From the NCBI GenBank assembly GCA_946894095.1, contig OX335646.2:19152077-19216076 (forward strand): a stretch of 64,000 nt of DNA. The letters run 5' to 3'. A program made the position numbers and the translations under genes. Shown here in pieces: positions 26,381 through 37,407 of the stretch (position 1 is its first letter; every line of letters begins with the position of its first letter). Source of the DNA: Incurvaria masculella (taxonomy: Eukaryota; Arthropoda; Insecta; Lepidoptera; Incurvariidae). The notes beneath the pieces were generated by a model. That model was not told the origin of the DNA and made no database searches. It saw only the letters and a program-made list of their open reading frames with translations.

Positions 26381-26454
26381 GTGCGGAGGCGGGATTTAAA
26401 CCCATGTCTCTGACATTCCAGGTGGACGCTTTGCCACTGTACCACGACGCTCGT
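26381..26454 (-). repeat. tRNA-like sequence
   Basis: The minus strand has GTGGTACAGTGGC (A-box-like) and GGGTTTAAATCCC (B-box-like), with poor acceptor-stem pairing. Likely a SINE head or tRNA pseudogene. Confidence 0.5.
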
Positions 26455-27146
26455 TTATATTATTTGGAGCTCGTGTCTATATCAAAAATAGTTGACTGAT
26501 AATACTTATTTAGATAAAACGATATGAAGATTGATAAGCGAAGATTTTTGCAGGGTTTTATTCGCTGAGTTATGATCTATGTTCAAACGTAAATTAATGA
26601 TACTGAAAGTACCGTAGATGAGCAATAAATAAATATAGGTATACCTTTTTCTCCACCTCTGTTAGGATACTCTTACTTGACAAAAGAAAAGCATTGGAAA
26701 ATTGTTGTTTTCATCAGGAGTCTTCCAGCGACAGCGAGGATGCAAACTTCAATCAAAAACAAAATCAAAAGATCTAAAGAGCGCGGCCCCCCCCTGTTTG
26801 ATATTAGGAATTTTCTGCCCCCACTTTCCCAGCCACTGGGTCGATACCGAAGCTACGACCTGATCTAGATGGTTAGAACTGAACAAACTAAAACCTATAA
26901 ATGTACGTTTAATAGCAAAGACATTTCAATTCACAGCTGGACTCGAATCAATAATTTACAAACCAGTTGTGGATAGTTCTTTTCAGTAGTGAAACATTTT
27001 TTTTTTCAGTGATATCCGGTGAAATAAAACACGCAAGGCAATATAATGAATGAAATAAAGAATGCCTGCCAAAATATTCATATTTCAGAGTGACACATTA
27101 CATTTTCAATACTTGGAATACCTGCAAAATTGTTTTTATTTAACAG

Positions 27147-27287
27147 GAGCTCGGTACCTGATTGCCGGAAACGCCCTGCTGATCCGCGAAGTCCGCGCTG
27201 AAGACTCGGGAACCTACAGCTGTCTCGCACGGCACCGAGTCACAAGCGTCACCAAGCGCAGTCGGCCTGCGCACCTGGCGGTATCAG
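27147..27287 (+). CDS. Dscam-like: Dscam-like exon: second half of Ig2 (Ig2b)
   Basis: Internal exon of 141 nt. The acceptor follows a pyrimidine tract (TTTTTATTTAACAG|GA) and the donor is ATCAG|GTATGG; phase 1 in and out. Residues 111-156 include ARYLIAGNALLIREV, close to the KYxVLPSGELHIREV pattern of Dscam Ig2, then AEDSGTYSC with F-strand C135, and LARHRVTSVTKRS, matching the RTKHRLTGET segment of fly Dscam. This exon was the clearest single pointer to Dscam. It follows a 15.1 kb intron and precedes a 1.3 kb one. Confidence 0.93.
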
Positions 27288-28573
27288 GTATGGAAACTTT
27301 TAATAGATTTTCGAAAATTTCCCGCTAATCTTTAAACAATAAAAAAAACAGCTGTCAGACACGAAACAATGTTGTCTTCCGTTCTTTTTTCCGACGGAAC
27401 TTGTTGCGTAGTTTTCAAAGAATGCCGAGCCCAAACTGAGTATTTGCCTGATATTACTTCAAATTCAAATTCAAATTCAAATTCATTTTATTCTCCCAAG
27501 AAACACAAAATAAAACAAACAGATACAGAGCATCAAAAACATTGCGCAAACAGGTGTAAAATTAACAATTTAAGTAGCAGAGACTTGAATCGAATACATT
27601 ATCTTTCGTTTATTTTATGTTGAGAGAAAAGGAAAGAGGCTCAGCGATAGTGCTCTCGACTCACCTCGCGGGAAGACGAGAGCCGCTGGTTTGCAGCCAC
27701 CACCTTGCTCAGTAATGGTAATATAAAAGGTTACTTAGGAAATAATGGTTATATGTTTCGATGTTATTTGTTATATAGATGTACATACTTTAACAATACA
27801 TTTTTTTTAATAGAATATCAAGTTTTTGGGGTGTACCTACGTGTTTGCATGTAAGAGGGTGACGGAGTATCTGTAAGGGTGTGAGTGGGTGTATAAATAT
27901 GTGTGTACATGTATTTCAGGGTGTGTAAGAGGATATTGAAAACGCAGTAAAGAGTCTGATTATGTACGGTGTGAAGGTGGGTATGCTTATATCATTATTC
28001 GTTTTCTCATTGTTGATCGAGTAGCCATTTACGATAAGCATTTTTAAATGAATGTAATTTTTTAATGCGTATAGGAGGAGGTAAGTCATTCCATATCTTA
28101 GCTGCGGCGTAACTAAAGCTACCTCTATATGCTCTTAGAGTATGCCGTGGTATAATTAATAAGTAGCTGCTAGCCCTAGTGTGATAACTTCGCGTGACAC
28201 CGCTAGCTAACAACCAGTTAAACTGGCTAAGGTTTCAGGTACACTTTTGTTATCTTGGACAGAACGTTAATAAAGAGAAGGTTGACAGACCTGTTTTACC
28301 CATTGACCAGTAGGTTTTATTTAGACTATTGAAGTGTAATCTTTTCTACTAATTATGTTCGGAAATAGTGTGAACATGAAAACTATATTTGTCCACACAT
28401 ACGCAATTCTGATAAGTCCGCCAACGACTGTTACAACCGATCGGAAACTTTTGTTTCGCCGTCCTGTGGCCAAGTGAGCGCTGATCGTATTTGTTTGCAC
28501 TCCGCGTTCGATTGACCATCTCACCATTGTCCATGAAATGAACTCACCAAAAATAGGAGGTACTGTTTCGCAG
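27288..28573 (+). other. Intron Ig2b to Ig3a (1.3 kb)
   Basis: About 0.75 kb of this intron is the 3' end of a minus-strand non-LTR retrotransposon (27459-28215). The remainder has no recognisable element. Confidence 0.8.
27459..28215 (-). pseudogene. Non-LTR retrotransposon 3' end (Jockey/CR1-type)
   Basis: The minus strand encodes SYAAAKIWNDLPPPIRIKK and SFKNAYRKWLLD before a stop at 28007, the usual C-terminus of Jockey/CR1-like reverse transcriptase proteins. A non-coding tail follows and ends in (AAATTC)n repeats at 27459-27486. It is 5' truncated, typical of incomplete reverse transcription. Confidence 0.8.
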
Positions 28574-28691
28574 CTGGTTCTCTGGGTTCCGCGCCGCGGC
28601 TGGTGGGAGCGCAGGCGGAGGCGAGCGTGGCGGCCGGCGCAGACCTGTGCGTGCCATGCGTCGCGCAGGGCCATCCTACACCACGATACAC
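28574..28691 (+). CDS. Dscam-like: Dscam-like exon: first half of Ig3 (Ig3a)
   Basis: Internal exon of 118 nt. The acceptor TGTTTCGCAG|CT is good; the donor TACAC|GTAAAT is GT after a C. Phase 1 in, phase 2 out. Residues 158-195 hold the A to B strands of Ig3: ASVAAGADLCVPCVAQGHP, where C185 aligns with the LLCPAQ cysteine of Dscam Ig3 and C182 is extra. The codon that spans to the next exon makes T196, directly followed by W197 of the C strand. In fly Dscam1 this half-domain is exon 6, a large alternative cluster; here the 0.65 kb intron downstream and 1.3 kb upstream hold no second intact copy. Confidence 0.9.
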
Positions 28692-29344
28692 GTAAATATC
28701 TATCTTGTTATGAACAACTTTACCGTACATAGAGTTGCCCCGTACACCGTGTGGGTAGCAAGAAGCTCTACGTCCTCGGTTGGCTACAACTACTAACACA
28801 TAACCTGTACTAATTTGTTACTCCTAATTAGGGTGAGGCCGTGGCATGAACAGCATTGATATGATTAGAAATGTAGTGATTTGGATCTTTTCTTAATTTG
28901 AAAATAATTTGGTCATGCATTGATGTCTTATGGACATTGTGCATCTCCAGACTTAGATTACGGGGGCTAACATGCAAAGTTAACTCGCCGGGTGAATATC
29001 ATCAGAACAGGCAAGAGAGTGATTTCATCTGATGTTTACTTGCATTTCGTACTATGCTAAGAGTCAAACGACTGGTCATTCGGAAAAGTGAACTGATATT
29101 ATCAGTTGGCATTGTACGATGTGCAACGAAACGTCAGATTTAATAAAGTATTGCCTGTTCACCTGTTATTCACCGGACGAGCTATTTACCATGGTAACCA
29201 CTCAGTACAGACAGTTTCTAACTTATGATTATTATTCTAAATCAGACAGTGGCTTCGAGCACTTTACCCCAACGCTAGTCTTTTTGGCTCATAGATTAAC
29301 TTTTTAGGATCTTAACAACGATTAAAGTTGGGCCGGTTACACAG

Positions 29345-29561
29345 GTGGTACCGCGAGTCCGATGGCCGCCTGACCGCGTGGTCGGTTGGCGAGCGCGCAT
29401 GGCTGTGGAGCGGTGGCGCGGCGCTGTGCGTGCGACGCGTCAGTCGGCAAGATGGCGGCGCGTGGCTGTGCAAGGCTCACAACCTGTACGGGGACGCTAG
29501 CGCGCAGCTGAGGCTCAATGTGAGAGATACGCTCACGGCGCACGTGCAGCCGTCAGTGCAG
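29345..29561 (+). CDS. Dscam-like: Dscam-like exon: second half of Ig3 and Ig3-Ig4 linker (Ig3b)
   Basis: Internal exon of 217 nt from TTACACAG|GTGG to GTGCAG|GTTAGT, phase 2 in, phase 0 out. Residues 197-268 start with WYRESDG (C strand), contain RRVSRQDGGAWLC with F-strand C238, then KAHNLYGDASAQLRLNV (G strand), and end with LTAHVQPSVQ, which matches the LSAKIDPPTQ linker that opens Ig4 in Dscam. The usual Y of the DxGxYxC motif is W here. A 34 bp imperfect copy of codons in the G-strand region recurs at 29608-29641, beyond the donor. Confidence 0.93.
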
Positions 29562-29607
29562 GTTAGTACTGAACTTCTTATCGTAACAGCCAGCGCTCAA
29601 TGCCTAC

Positions 29608-29641
29608 AACTTAACTGGGGTGGCTAGCGCGCAGCTAAGGC
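29608..29641 (+). repeat. Short echo of exon Ig3b downstream of its donor
   Basis: Thirty-four bases here resemble exon bases 29481-29514; the core GCTAGCGCGCAGCT is exact and is followed by nAGGC in both. The copy lies 47 bases past the donor at 29562. Confidence 0.7.
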
Positions 29642-29668
29642 CTACTATTCAGAGTGAGCTAGGAGCCG

Positions 29669-29994
29669 GTAGTCTCAGTTGTCACCTAAATTGGCGTTAC
29701 GGCAAACCGATCAACTGGCGTTTTCAAATGTATTGAAAAATGATTAAGCGAACTAACATTTGCGAGTCCGAGCTTGATTTGACAGCTTACTCAACGTTGC
29801 CGTAAATACTTTGAAGTTGCCGTTTACGTCCACTCCGCGTTTTCATACAAATCGGAAGTCCGCGTTTGACTTTGACAGCTTGAAGAAGTAAAACAACAGA
29901 ATATCTAGTAAAAACTTGTATGGAGTTTGGAGAAAACGCGAGTCGATTGGTTTGCCGTAAACGCCAATTTAGTCGAGAACTCAGACTGACCACA
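29669..29994 (+). mobile_element. Repeat family H, copy 1
   Basis: About 325 bp with inverted ends GTCACCTAAATTGGCGTT and AACGCCAATTTAGTCGAG followed by CAGACTGACCAC. Interior has GTTTGACTTTGACAGCTTG. Lies 107 bp past the Ig3b donor. Confidence 0.85.
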
Positions 29995-31529
29995 CAGAGC
30001 GCATTTACAACGTAAAGCGAAGAAATAACGGTTACTTCAACGTATCTCATTGGTCTAAATCATCTATGAACATACCTTTTAATACGATTAACTGAGGGAT
30101 GCGTTTTTATATTAAACCCAGGACAACCAGGGTTCATACCTACCCTACGACGGGATCTTTCGGTAATGATGTTTCCATAAAGAAAGCAATACAGTTGGGG
30201 CATAAAAGTGTAACACTCCTTTGGGGATGAGATGAATCTTATTGGAACGATATGCCGGGAAAACGTATCTGATGTAATCATGAAGAAAATCATAAATTCA
30301 ATATCGTATAAAAAACGGTGGAGTTGGCGATTTAATTATTTGTTCTAGGATATAGGTAGGAAAACGACGCCCTACTTTAAATGAATGCATCGAAGCTGCC
30401 AATCCGTTGGTCATTGTTTCTACAGCATTTCAATAAGCGAACCAAGCGAAGTTGTTTTAAACGGGTGTTTTAACAAACTATTCACCGGCAGCTGACTCGG
30501 TGTCGCAAAAACTTGATCCGGCTGCGCTGCTGGGTTGAAAATGTTTTGCATGTTTTGCTGCGGATTTAGGTCGAGTCAGTTCAGCGCTAGCAAGCTTTTT
30601 GTCGCTGCTCTTTTTGTTTCATAACGTTCTTATGAGTCGGTAGAAACATTTCAATTTTAATTTATTTTTTTTAGCTTCACAGGAAATTCATGCCTTTTCC
30701 TTACCCCTCTTAGTTGAAATATCAAATACCGTTTCGAATGCGGGTCGATTTATGGTTTAAATTTATTTGGTACCTATCGTTAATTTCCCTGTATAGGAAG
30801 AGGTAGTGTTAGACATTCCCGAATTGGTACCAAAAAAAATCAACAAGCAATCAAAAACAAGGTTGCGGGCGATGATAAATATTTTTGTTTAAGGACAAAG
30901 AAAAAAAAATATAGATGAAATATAGGCCCGCCTTTTGTAAACTGTTTTGTTATGCCTAAAATCAGTAAGTACTTTAAAACAAAAAAAAAAAATCCGACGA
31001 ATTGAGAAGCTCTTCCTTTTTTTGAACATTAATGATGCTTAGATAGTTGGTATTAAATATCGATATCATGTCACTTTTCCATGTTTTTCTTTACTTTGTA
31101 ATCATTATAATTTATTGGCAAATTATTAACTATTTCAATATCAATCAATCCAATATCAATCCAATTTATGTCGTGACGGAAAATATGTATACATATTTTA
31201 AAGTGATATCCTAGAAACATATACTCCAATATAAAATTGCCTGGCTCTACTTAAGCGCATATATAATGTTATCGACAAAATGCCCGTGTATGCGAGGTGA
31301 TCCTGTACGGGAGGGGTTATCCCGGTAGGTGGCGGAGTGGGGGCGGGTATCTGTCGACTTCAGCCTCCGAGGTCAGCAGCTTTGTGCATGTCGATCCTCG
31401 CCGTCTAATGGTGCCTTATTCAGCTATTCAGCCTTATTGCACTTGGCTTTACACGAATGTTAATGGAGAGGCGAATGTTAAATATTAGTAATTTGTCGGT
31501 AACTATCAGGCGATTCAGCTTCAAGGGTC

Positions 31530-31664
31530 GTACCGTGATATTAGCCTATAACCTTCCTCATAAATTGGGCGATCAAATTGAATGAATATTTTTTTCAAAT
31601 CCGACAAGTAATTCCAGAAATAATAACAAACAAACTCTCCAGCTTTATTATAATAATATACATA
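31530..31664 (+). repeat. Degenerate lepidopteran repeat
   Basis: CTTCCTCATAAATTGGGCGAT, then CAAATCCGACAAGTAATTCC and ACAAACAAACTCTCCAGC. This phrase recurs in many moth genomes, by my recollection. Confidence 0.55.
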
Positions 31665-31676
31665 TAGGGCCACTTT

Positions 31677-32268
31677 TTAACCGACTTCAAAAAAAGGAGG
31701 AGGTTATCAATTCGTCTGTATGTTTTTTTTTGGTTTTTTTTTTATGTTTGTTACCTCATAACTTTTTCCTGGGTGAACCGATTTTGATGATTATTATTTT
31801 AAATGATAGCTAGTGCTTCCCAAGTGGTCCCATAAGTTCTGACAATGATATCCATGAGAAAACCATAAAAGTCTTAAATTTGTATTAAGATGTGCGCGAC
31901 AAATGGACGAATAACTCAATATAACGCCAACCGATTTCGGTGATTCTTTTTTTATTGGAAAGTACGTGTACAAATTAGTAAGTGTACTTCAGATTCCCTA
32001 AAAATAAAGAAATAAAAAAAATTAACAAAAAAATAATCGACTTCAAAGAAAAAGCACTAAAAAGTAAAAAATAATTTCCATTTTTGTAGTTTCGATTTCT
32101 GTTATTTTTTGAGTCGGTGTCAGCCAAGGTTAGGTTAGATTAGGTTAGGTTCTCTTGATTGGCGCAGCGCGTGCCCGGCTGACGCCGACTCAAAAAATAA
32201 CAGAAATCGTAACTACAAAAATGGAAATTATTTTTTACTTTTTAGTGCTTTTTCTTTGAAGTCGGTTA
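31677..32268. mobile_element. Foldback repeat (family E), 592 bp
   Basis: Same ends as the 18831 copy (TTAACCGACTTCAAAAAAAG, TTTGAAGTCGGTTA). Inverted arms are 32036-32130 and 32176-32268. Confidence 0.92.
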
Positions 32269-32618
32269 TTTTTTTGTTAATTTTTTTTTATTATTCATTT
32301 CCTATTAATCTGCAATGATAATATTAACCACCCCATCAATTATAAGCTCCATAAGTGCACCAGATATCATTACCGTCGTATAAAAGTAACTAAAAAATAT
32401 GTAGTGAACCCTTTATTTCCTGAATAAAGGACACGTAGGTACTCATCCTTTACCAATGATAAATGGCGTTTCGACGCAGAACTCCTGTGTCGTGGACGCT
32501 TCTTAATTGGCACTCGGTCGGCGGTGGGCGGGTCGGAGGGCGAGCGGGGGGACCGCGGAGAGGGGAAGGTTGACAGGCACGGGGATAGGCACGGGCACAG
32601 ACCGTCGTCGCCGTCGTG

Positions 32619-32840
32619 ACCCGCATTGCGATTACGAAGCACGAAACGGGGGAGGTTCGTTGTATTTAACAGCTAAATTGCGATAACGAAGCACCGGTAA
32701 CCGCAGTGCGATTACGAAGTGCGAAATTAAGTGCGGTTAGTACCCAAAAGTGACATATTTTGTAATCGAAAGCCGTCCGTTTGCTGTCAATTTGGGGTAG
32801 GTGCGGCACCTACACCTCATGTCGCGCTTCGTAATCGCAC
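32619..32840. repeat. Cluster of TGCGATTACGAAGC motifs, direct and inverted
   Basis: TTGCGATTACGAAGCACG, TTGCGATAACGAAGCACC and GTGCGATTACGAAGTGCG are direct copies; CGCGCTTCGTAATCGCAC at 32822 is inverted. A 29 bp direct repeat (GCCGGAGGATCACTGAAGAG) follows at 32842 and 32871. Confidence 0.85.
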
Positions 32841-32869
32841 TGCCGGAGGATCACTGAAGAGAAAAGGAA

Positions 32870-33420
32870 GGCCGGAGGATCACTGAAGAGAAAAGGGAGG
32901 AGACATGGCATGCGGTCGATATCGCGACTCCAGTGTCCATATCATCATTTGGTAATCCGGCGACGCGTCGTATGCCACACAGTCGAAACCGTGCGCGCGA
33001 ATGTGCTCAAAACCGGCCAAGTGCGAGTCGGACACGCACACGAAGGGCTCCGTACCATCAACACCAAAAAATGACTTTTTTTTGCCCCCCCCTTTAATTT
33101 TCATATTTTTTTTACTTTAACTAGTTGTTGTTATAGCGGAAAAATAAATAAACACTCTGTGAAAATTTCAGCTGCCTGCCTATTACGGTTCATGAGATAC
33201 AGCCCTGTGACAGACGGACGGACGGACGGACGGCCGGACAGCGGAGGCTTAGTAATAGGGTTCCGTTTTCACCCTTTGGGTACGGAACCCTAAACATGCG
33301 TTCGTGAAGTCCGTGCCCATCCACACAAACCATCCAATACGTCTGGGAATATGTTTCCATGTGGCATAGTTTTTGAAAATTGGAGACAGCCAACGGCATA
33401 TCTACCGTACCTTTTTTGAT
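32870..33420 (+). repeat. Repeat family L, copy 2, split by a G-family repeat
   Basis: Left part to ATGTGCTCAAAA (33012) and right part from CATGCGTTCGTGAAG (33294) match the uninterrupted copy at 21450-21710. Confidence 0.75.
33011..33294 (+). mobile_element. Repeat family G, copy 1
   Basis: Begins CCGGCCAAGTGCGAGTCGG, has a (GGAC)n run, and ends TTTGGGTACGGAACCCTAAA. Sequences of this type are very common in Lepidoptera. Confidence 0.85.
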
Positions 33421-33426
33421 CTGAGC

Positions 33427-33768
33427 CAGTAGTCCCAGTTGTCACCTAAATTGGCGTTTACGCCAAACCGCTCGACTGGCGTTTTCAAATGTATGGAGAA
33501 ATTGAGGAGCGCGCGCAGTGGGCGTTGAACGAACTAACATTTGCGAGTCCGAGTTTGATTTGTCAGCTTACTCACCGTCGGCGTAAATTCGTCGACGTTG
33601 CCGCCGCCGACTCCGCGTTTTTATACAAATCGGAAGTCCAAGTTTGACTTTGACAGCTTGAAGAAGTGAAACCACAGAATTAGTCAACATTTGTATGGGG
33701 TTTGACGTGTGTACGTAACTTCGAAGTTCCGTAAACGCCAACTTAGGTGAGAGCTCAGACTGACCACT
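33427..33768 (+). mobile_element. Repeat family H, copy 2
   Basis: GTCACCTAAATTGGCGTTTA at the left and AAACGCCAACTTAGGTGAG with CAGACTGACCACT at the right; about 340 bp. Confidence 0.88.
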
Positions 33769-34299
33769 CTGAGCTGAGAACGTTAACTGCATAAGCGAGC
33801 GCCAAAATATGTGCGCCGAGTTTAAAGATGGAGGTGCGCGTGGTGGGTTAGTTTCCTGGGTACACTGCACCTCGAGTGGCCATCGAAGGACGGGAGTAGC
33901 TATCGAAACTCGTCTGTATGGCGCCGGCGAGTGAATTCGCTTACGAATTCGCTCACTACTGATTTTCTCGAGTACCAATGACATGTGAAATTACGTAAGC
34001 ATTTTACAGAGCGCTATTTAATGCACCGAACCATTGTACCGAACATTCGATTTTGCGCGTCCCGAATTCGTAAGTTATAATTTTTGAAATCGATCAACAA
34101 TACTTCTGACTAAAATATATTTATGTTGTTGTTCAGCTTTAAATTATATTTATATTCATACTATAACAATAATATGATTTTCAGTTATATTGTTAAACCT
34201 CCGTGATTCCATTGTTTTATTTTGGATTCAGACCTGTTTCGTTGCCGTTATATTGCCGTATTTTTTTTACTTCAATGAGGTTTAAATTACATGAATGAA

Positions 34300-34510
34300 T
34301 TTAGGCCCATTTTCGGAGCTAGGTAAAATGTTGTTTCACTTTCGCGGACATTATATTCAAACAGTCTTTCTAAATCTTGACAACTCCTATCGGGACCTAA
34401 GAACTATCCTCGGACTTTTGTCGTATTTTGAAAAAAAATGCTTAATCGGTCCAGCCGTTCTTGAGTTTTGCGCTTACCAACAAATTTAGTCATTTATTTT
34501 GATTAAAGAA
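34300..34510 (+). repeat. Degenerate interspersed repeat
   Basis: CTTAATCGGTCCAGCCGTTC and TTGAGTTTTGCG resemble a phrase found throughout lepidopteran repeats. Confidence 0.45.
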
Positions 34511-34786
34511 AACTTAAAAATATATATTTCAAGTTGTATCTGTATCTGATTATGATCAACGAGCGAAACAATTTCATCAAATTTATTTATGTTTGAAAAC
34601 ATTTATATAACGAACATATTGTTCAAATGTGTAATAATAATACCGAGTATATGTATGTATATATATGTAGCGTATCTGTGAATCGTGAATATTGACGAAT
34701 TGAAATACATTAATCGTGCGCGGAGGAGGTGAAAAGTTTCGTAAACTTATATGTTTCGGCTGCATCTTTAATTTTTATTTCTAGAT

Positions 34787-34860
34787 ACAGCCAACGGGGA
34801 TTTAAACCCAGATCTCTGGGATAGAAGGCAAGTCTATCCGCCCCTGAGCTATGAGCCGTA
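34787..34860 (-). repeat. tRNA-like SINE head, solo
   Basis: The minus strand has GGCTCATAGCTCAGGGGCGG, CTTGCCTTCTATCCCAGAG and GGGTTTAAATCCCC; the SINE body is missing. Confidence 0.6.
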
Positions 34861-37006
34861 CACATTTACCTCTCCATTCTTTGCAGATCACGGGCAGATG
34901 CGTTACCCTTTAAGCTCGCTCAATAAAATCCGATAAATAAACTAAATTGTTTTAGAATTATTTAATCTAACTTGAAAGCCCTGCTTACCCTAATATAAAC
35001 CGAAGTACAGTAATTGCTCACGTTAATGTAACCCTTTAATTCTGAGACAGTTGCCAATGCCACTCTAAATTACACTTACAGAATTCTGAAATTTAATCAC
35101 ATGCCTTGTTACACTTAACTACATTGAACAATGTCAAATTGAGCCTTACTCTTCTTACATTTTAAGCACGATTTGGAATGTGTTAATCTGCTTATATATT
35201 CGAGTGGATCATCTGAAAGGCTGTACAGTAGATACACGAGCACTAATTAAAACCACAGGCTTATTACTCGCATCATATGCTTTCAGCTCGAGAGAGCAAG
35301 GCTGAGTGTTTGAGAAGTATATAATCACCTACATGGGCCATCCATTTACCTGGCTATGTATACTAACTACATGATCTATCTATTGTGTGTGCATAGTCTA
35401 CTCGTGGAATATTGTTTTTTTTATGCTACCTGACATTCAAAAAATAAGAACCAACCGACCTTTGGAATCGACTCTGCCGAGGTATTTTCCCCAAAGTATA
35501 ACCTGGGATCCTTAAAACATGGTGTGAAGAATCACCTGGCCGGCCGGCATGGTTTTCGCAGTTCCCATGAAAGTTCAATGGAAAGCCCATGGGCATCATC
35601 GGGCACCTCTTATCGTCCTCGGTCCTGGCGTACGCTTAATATAAAACCAATTGCTCAATAATAACCACGATTTTTTTTTATTTTGATTCGTTTGTAGATA
35701 AAATAATACGGTATATTGCAATTAGGTAAAATACTTCAAATATTGAATCAAACGTATGTTATATACGAATTTATCATTGAATTGGAAAACACATGGATGT
35801 TAAATTGCAGCCAAATCTCGGATAAGTTGAAATTATAGCAGCTCAATAGTGTTCAAAAGTGAGTATGTATCTTAAGCCACTCGACGGTGGGTTCTAGCTT
35901 CTGCATATTATAAGGCATGTCTTATGAACACCAATCGCACAGTCACATTGATGCTCCCACCGGTGAGAATGTTTGCTACCCTGTCGCACGTGTTGCCCGC
36001 ACCGCGCCGCCATTCGCTCCTAATACAAATTAAGCACCAACGTTTTACTGTTATTTCGTTCATAATAATGTTTTTATTTAAGGGCCTGATAACAACTTAT
36101 TGCTATCATTTGCATAAGGGCGTAACTGAACTCATATTTTATTATTTTGAAATATATCTACTACTTATTACGAAAATTCAAAAAGGTGAAAGATGCATTG
36201 GTCTAGCTTTATTTAAAGCATATACTCAAAAACAAATATCTGACGCTTTTATTTTATGTTCAAACTTTTTTTATGATAGTTTATACATTTTTGCCTAATG
36301 TAACAACATAGTAAATTTGAAAATATTTTAAAATTTAAAAGTTTTAAAACCAGAGCCAATAAGCCTCATCAAAAAAAAATTAATTATATTATTTTAAGCT
36401 CTAACTTAACTAATAGTATAATGACTTCGATACATTTAATCTGCTGTTCTAACATTACTGGCAAATCAGCAATGCAAGCAAGAATTGAATATAACGTAAA
36501 TATTTGTTTTAGTTTACTACTAACGCTCTTATTCAGTAATAAATATTTATTATGTTAATAATCAATTGTTGGATGTTTAAGAAACTTGAAAAAAAAGCGA
36601 TATTCAGATTCGATATTCAGAACGCCTTAAATACTATTAAGTTATTCCATCGCGTCTCTCCAGCGTATCGTAAGCCTCGCCTCTGGAGGCTTTCACTGGA
36701 GTGGAGTTTCAATAGCGGAGGCAGTCTGAAGGGGCCGGCCCGTTTGACATACATTCGTTGTCCCGCCGGCTCATCAAAATTCAAAAGATTCCAACTCGGG
36801 ATTAACCCGTATTCAAATACCTTCAGGTTGGAGCACAAAAATTAAGTCGAGATCGGATGATGCTTGAGTAAAATTGCGGAAACAAATTAATGCCCCATTT
36901 CCATAACAATCGCGACTTTCTGTTTGCTTACTTCGGAAATGAAACTTCTTCGATAAATGAGACTTGTTATAAAATGTTCTTAGTAGAAGATCATATGCGT
37001 GAGTTG

Positions 37007-37407
37007 AGCGGCTCGTAGCCTAGTGGCGGCTTGCATACCAGAGGTCTGGGTTCAAATCCTCGGCCCGTACATGCACCACTTTCTTTCTCTTTCTGAGTTG
37101 GATAAGTTAATTTCGTCACGAATGCGAGTTGATTAATGGTTCAGAATTCATGTAAAACTGTAGCTACCCTTCCCCTACTAGGTGGTCGAATTTAAGCCCG
37201 ACCGCGTAGGTACCATCGCATTGGATGAAAAGATGGTCGACACTGCAATGAAAAATTGTCCGTGTTCTCCATCCAGTTCAATTTAGCCGTGCCCATAAAG
37301 TGAAGGTCCTGGCATGACACCTAATTCCTTCGGGAATATAGTGAACTGGGCTGATATAATGGTAGCTGTATGGTATTAGCCATCCATATAAGTTTGCATA
37401 AAAAAAT
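37007..37407 (+). mobile_element. SINE (family S), best full-length copy
   Basis: About 400 bp. Head: GCGGCTCGTAGCCTAGTGG (box A), CATACCAGAGGTCTGGG and GGTTCAAATCC (box B). Body: CACTTTCTTTCTCTTTCTG, GTCACGAATGCGAG, ATGTAAAACTGTAGC, CCCCTACTAGGTGG, GCATTGGATGAAAAGATGG, CCATCCAGTTCAATTTAGCC. Tail: TTCCTTCGGGAATA, GTATTAGCCATCCAT, ending A-rich. A tRNA-derived head with RNA polymerase III promoter boxes and an A-rich end defines it as a SINE. Confidence 0.92.

Larger units (their letters stand above)
12040..27146 (+). other. Intron Ig2a to Ig2b (15.1 kb)
   Basis: Filled with mobile DNA: a MITE at 12072, a foldback at 12253, an exact 283 bp duplication at 12874, interrupted SINE at 13588, MITE at 16393, SINE at 17385, foldback element at 18831, SINEs at 20050 and 21845, L-family repeat at 21450, and a Tc1/mariner-type element at 23968 with a nested MITE. 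The stretches 14200-16390, 17750-18820 and 22040-23960 show nothing I can name beyond GC-rich patches near 14455 and 18165. Confidence 0.8.

Noticed and set aside
26381..26454. Functional tRNA gene on -
   Set aside because: Promoter-box-like motifs are present but stems do not pair well; more like a SINE head.
35924..36298. 124-codon frame on +
   Set aside because: AT-rich, hydrophobic by composition, non-ATG start; likely chance.
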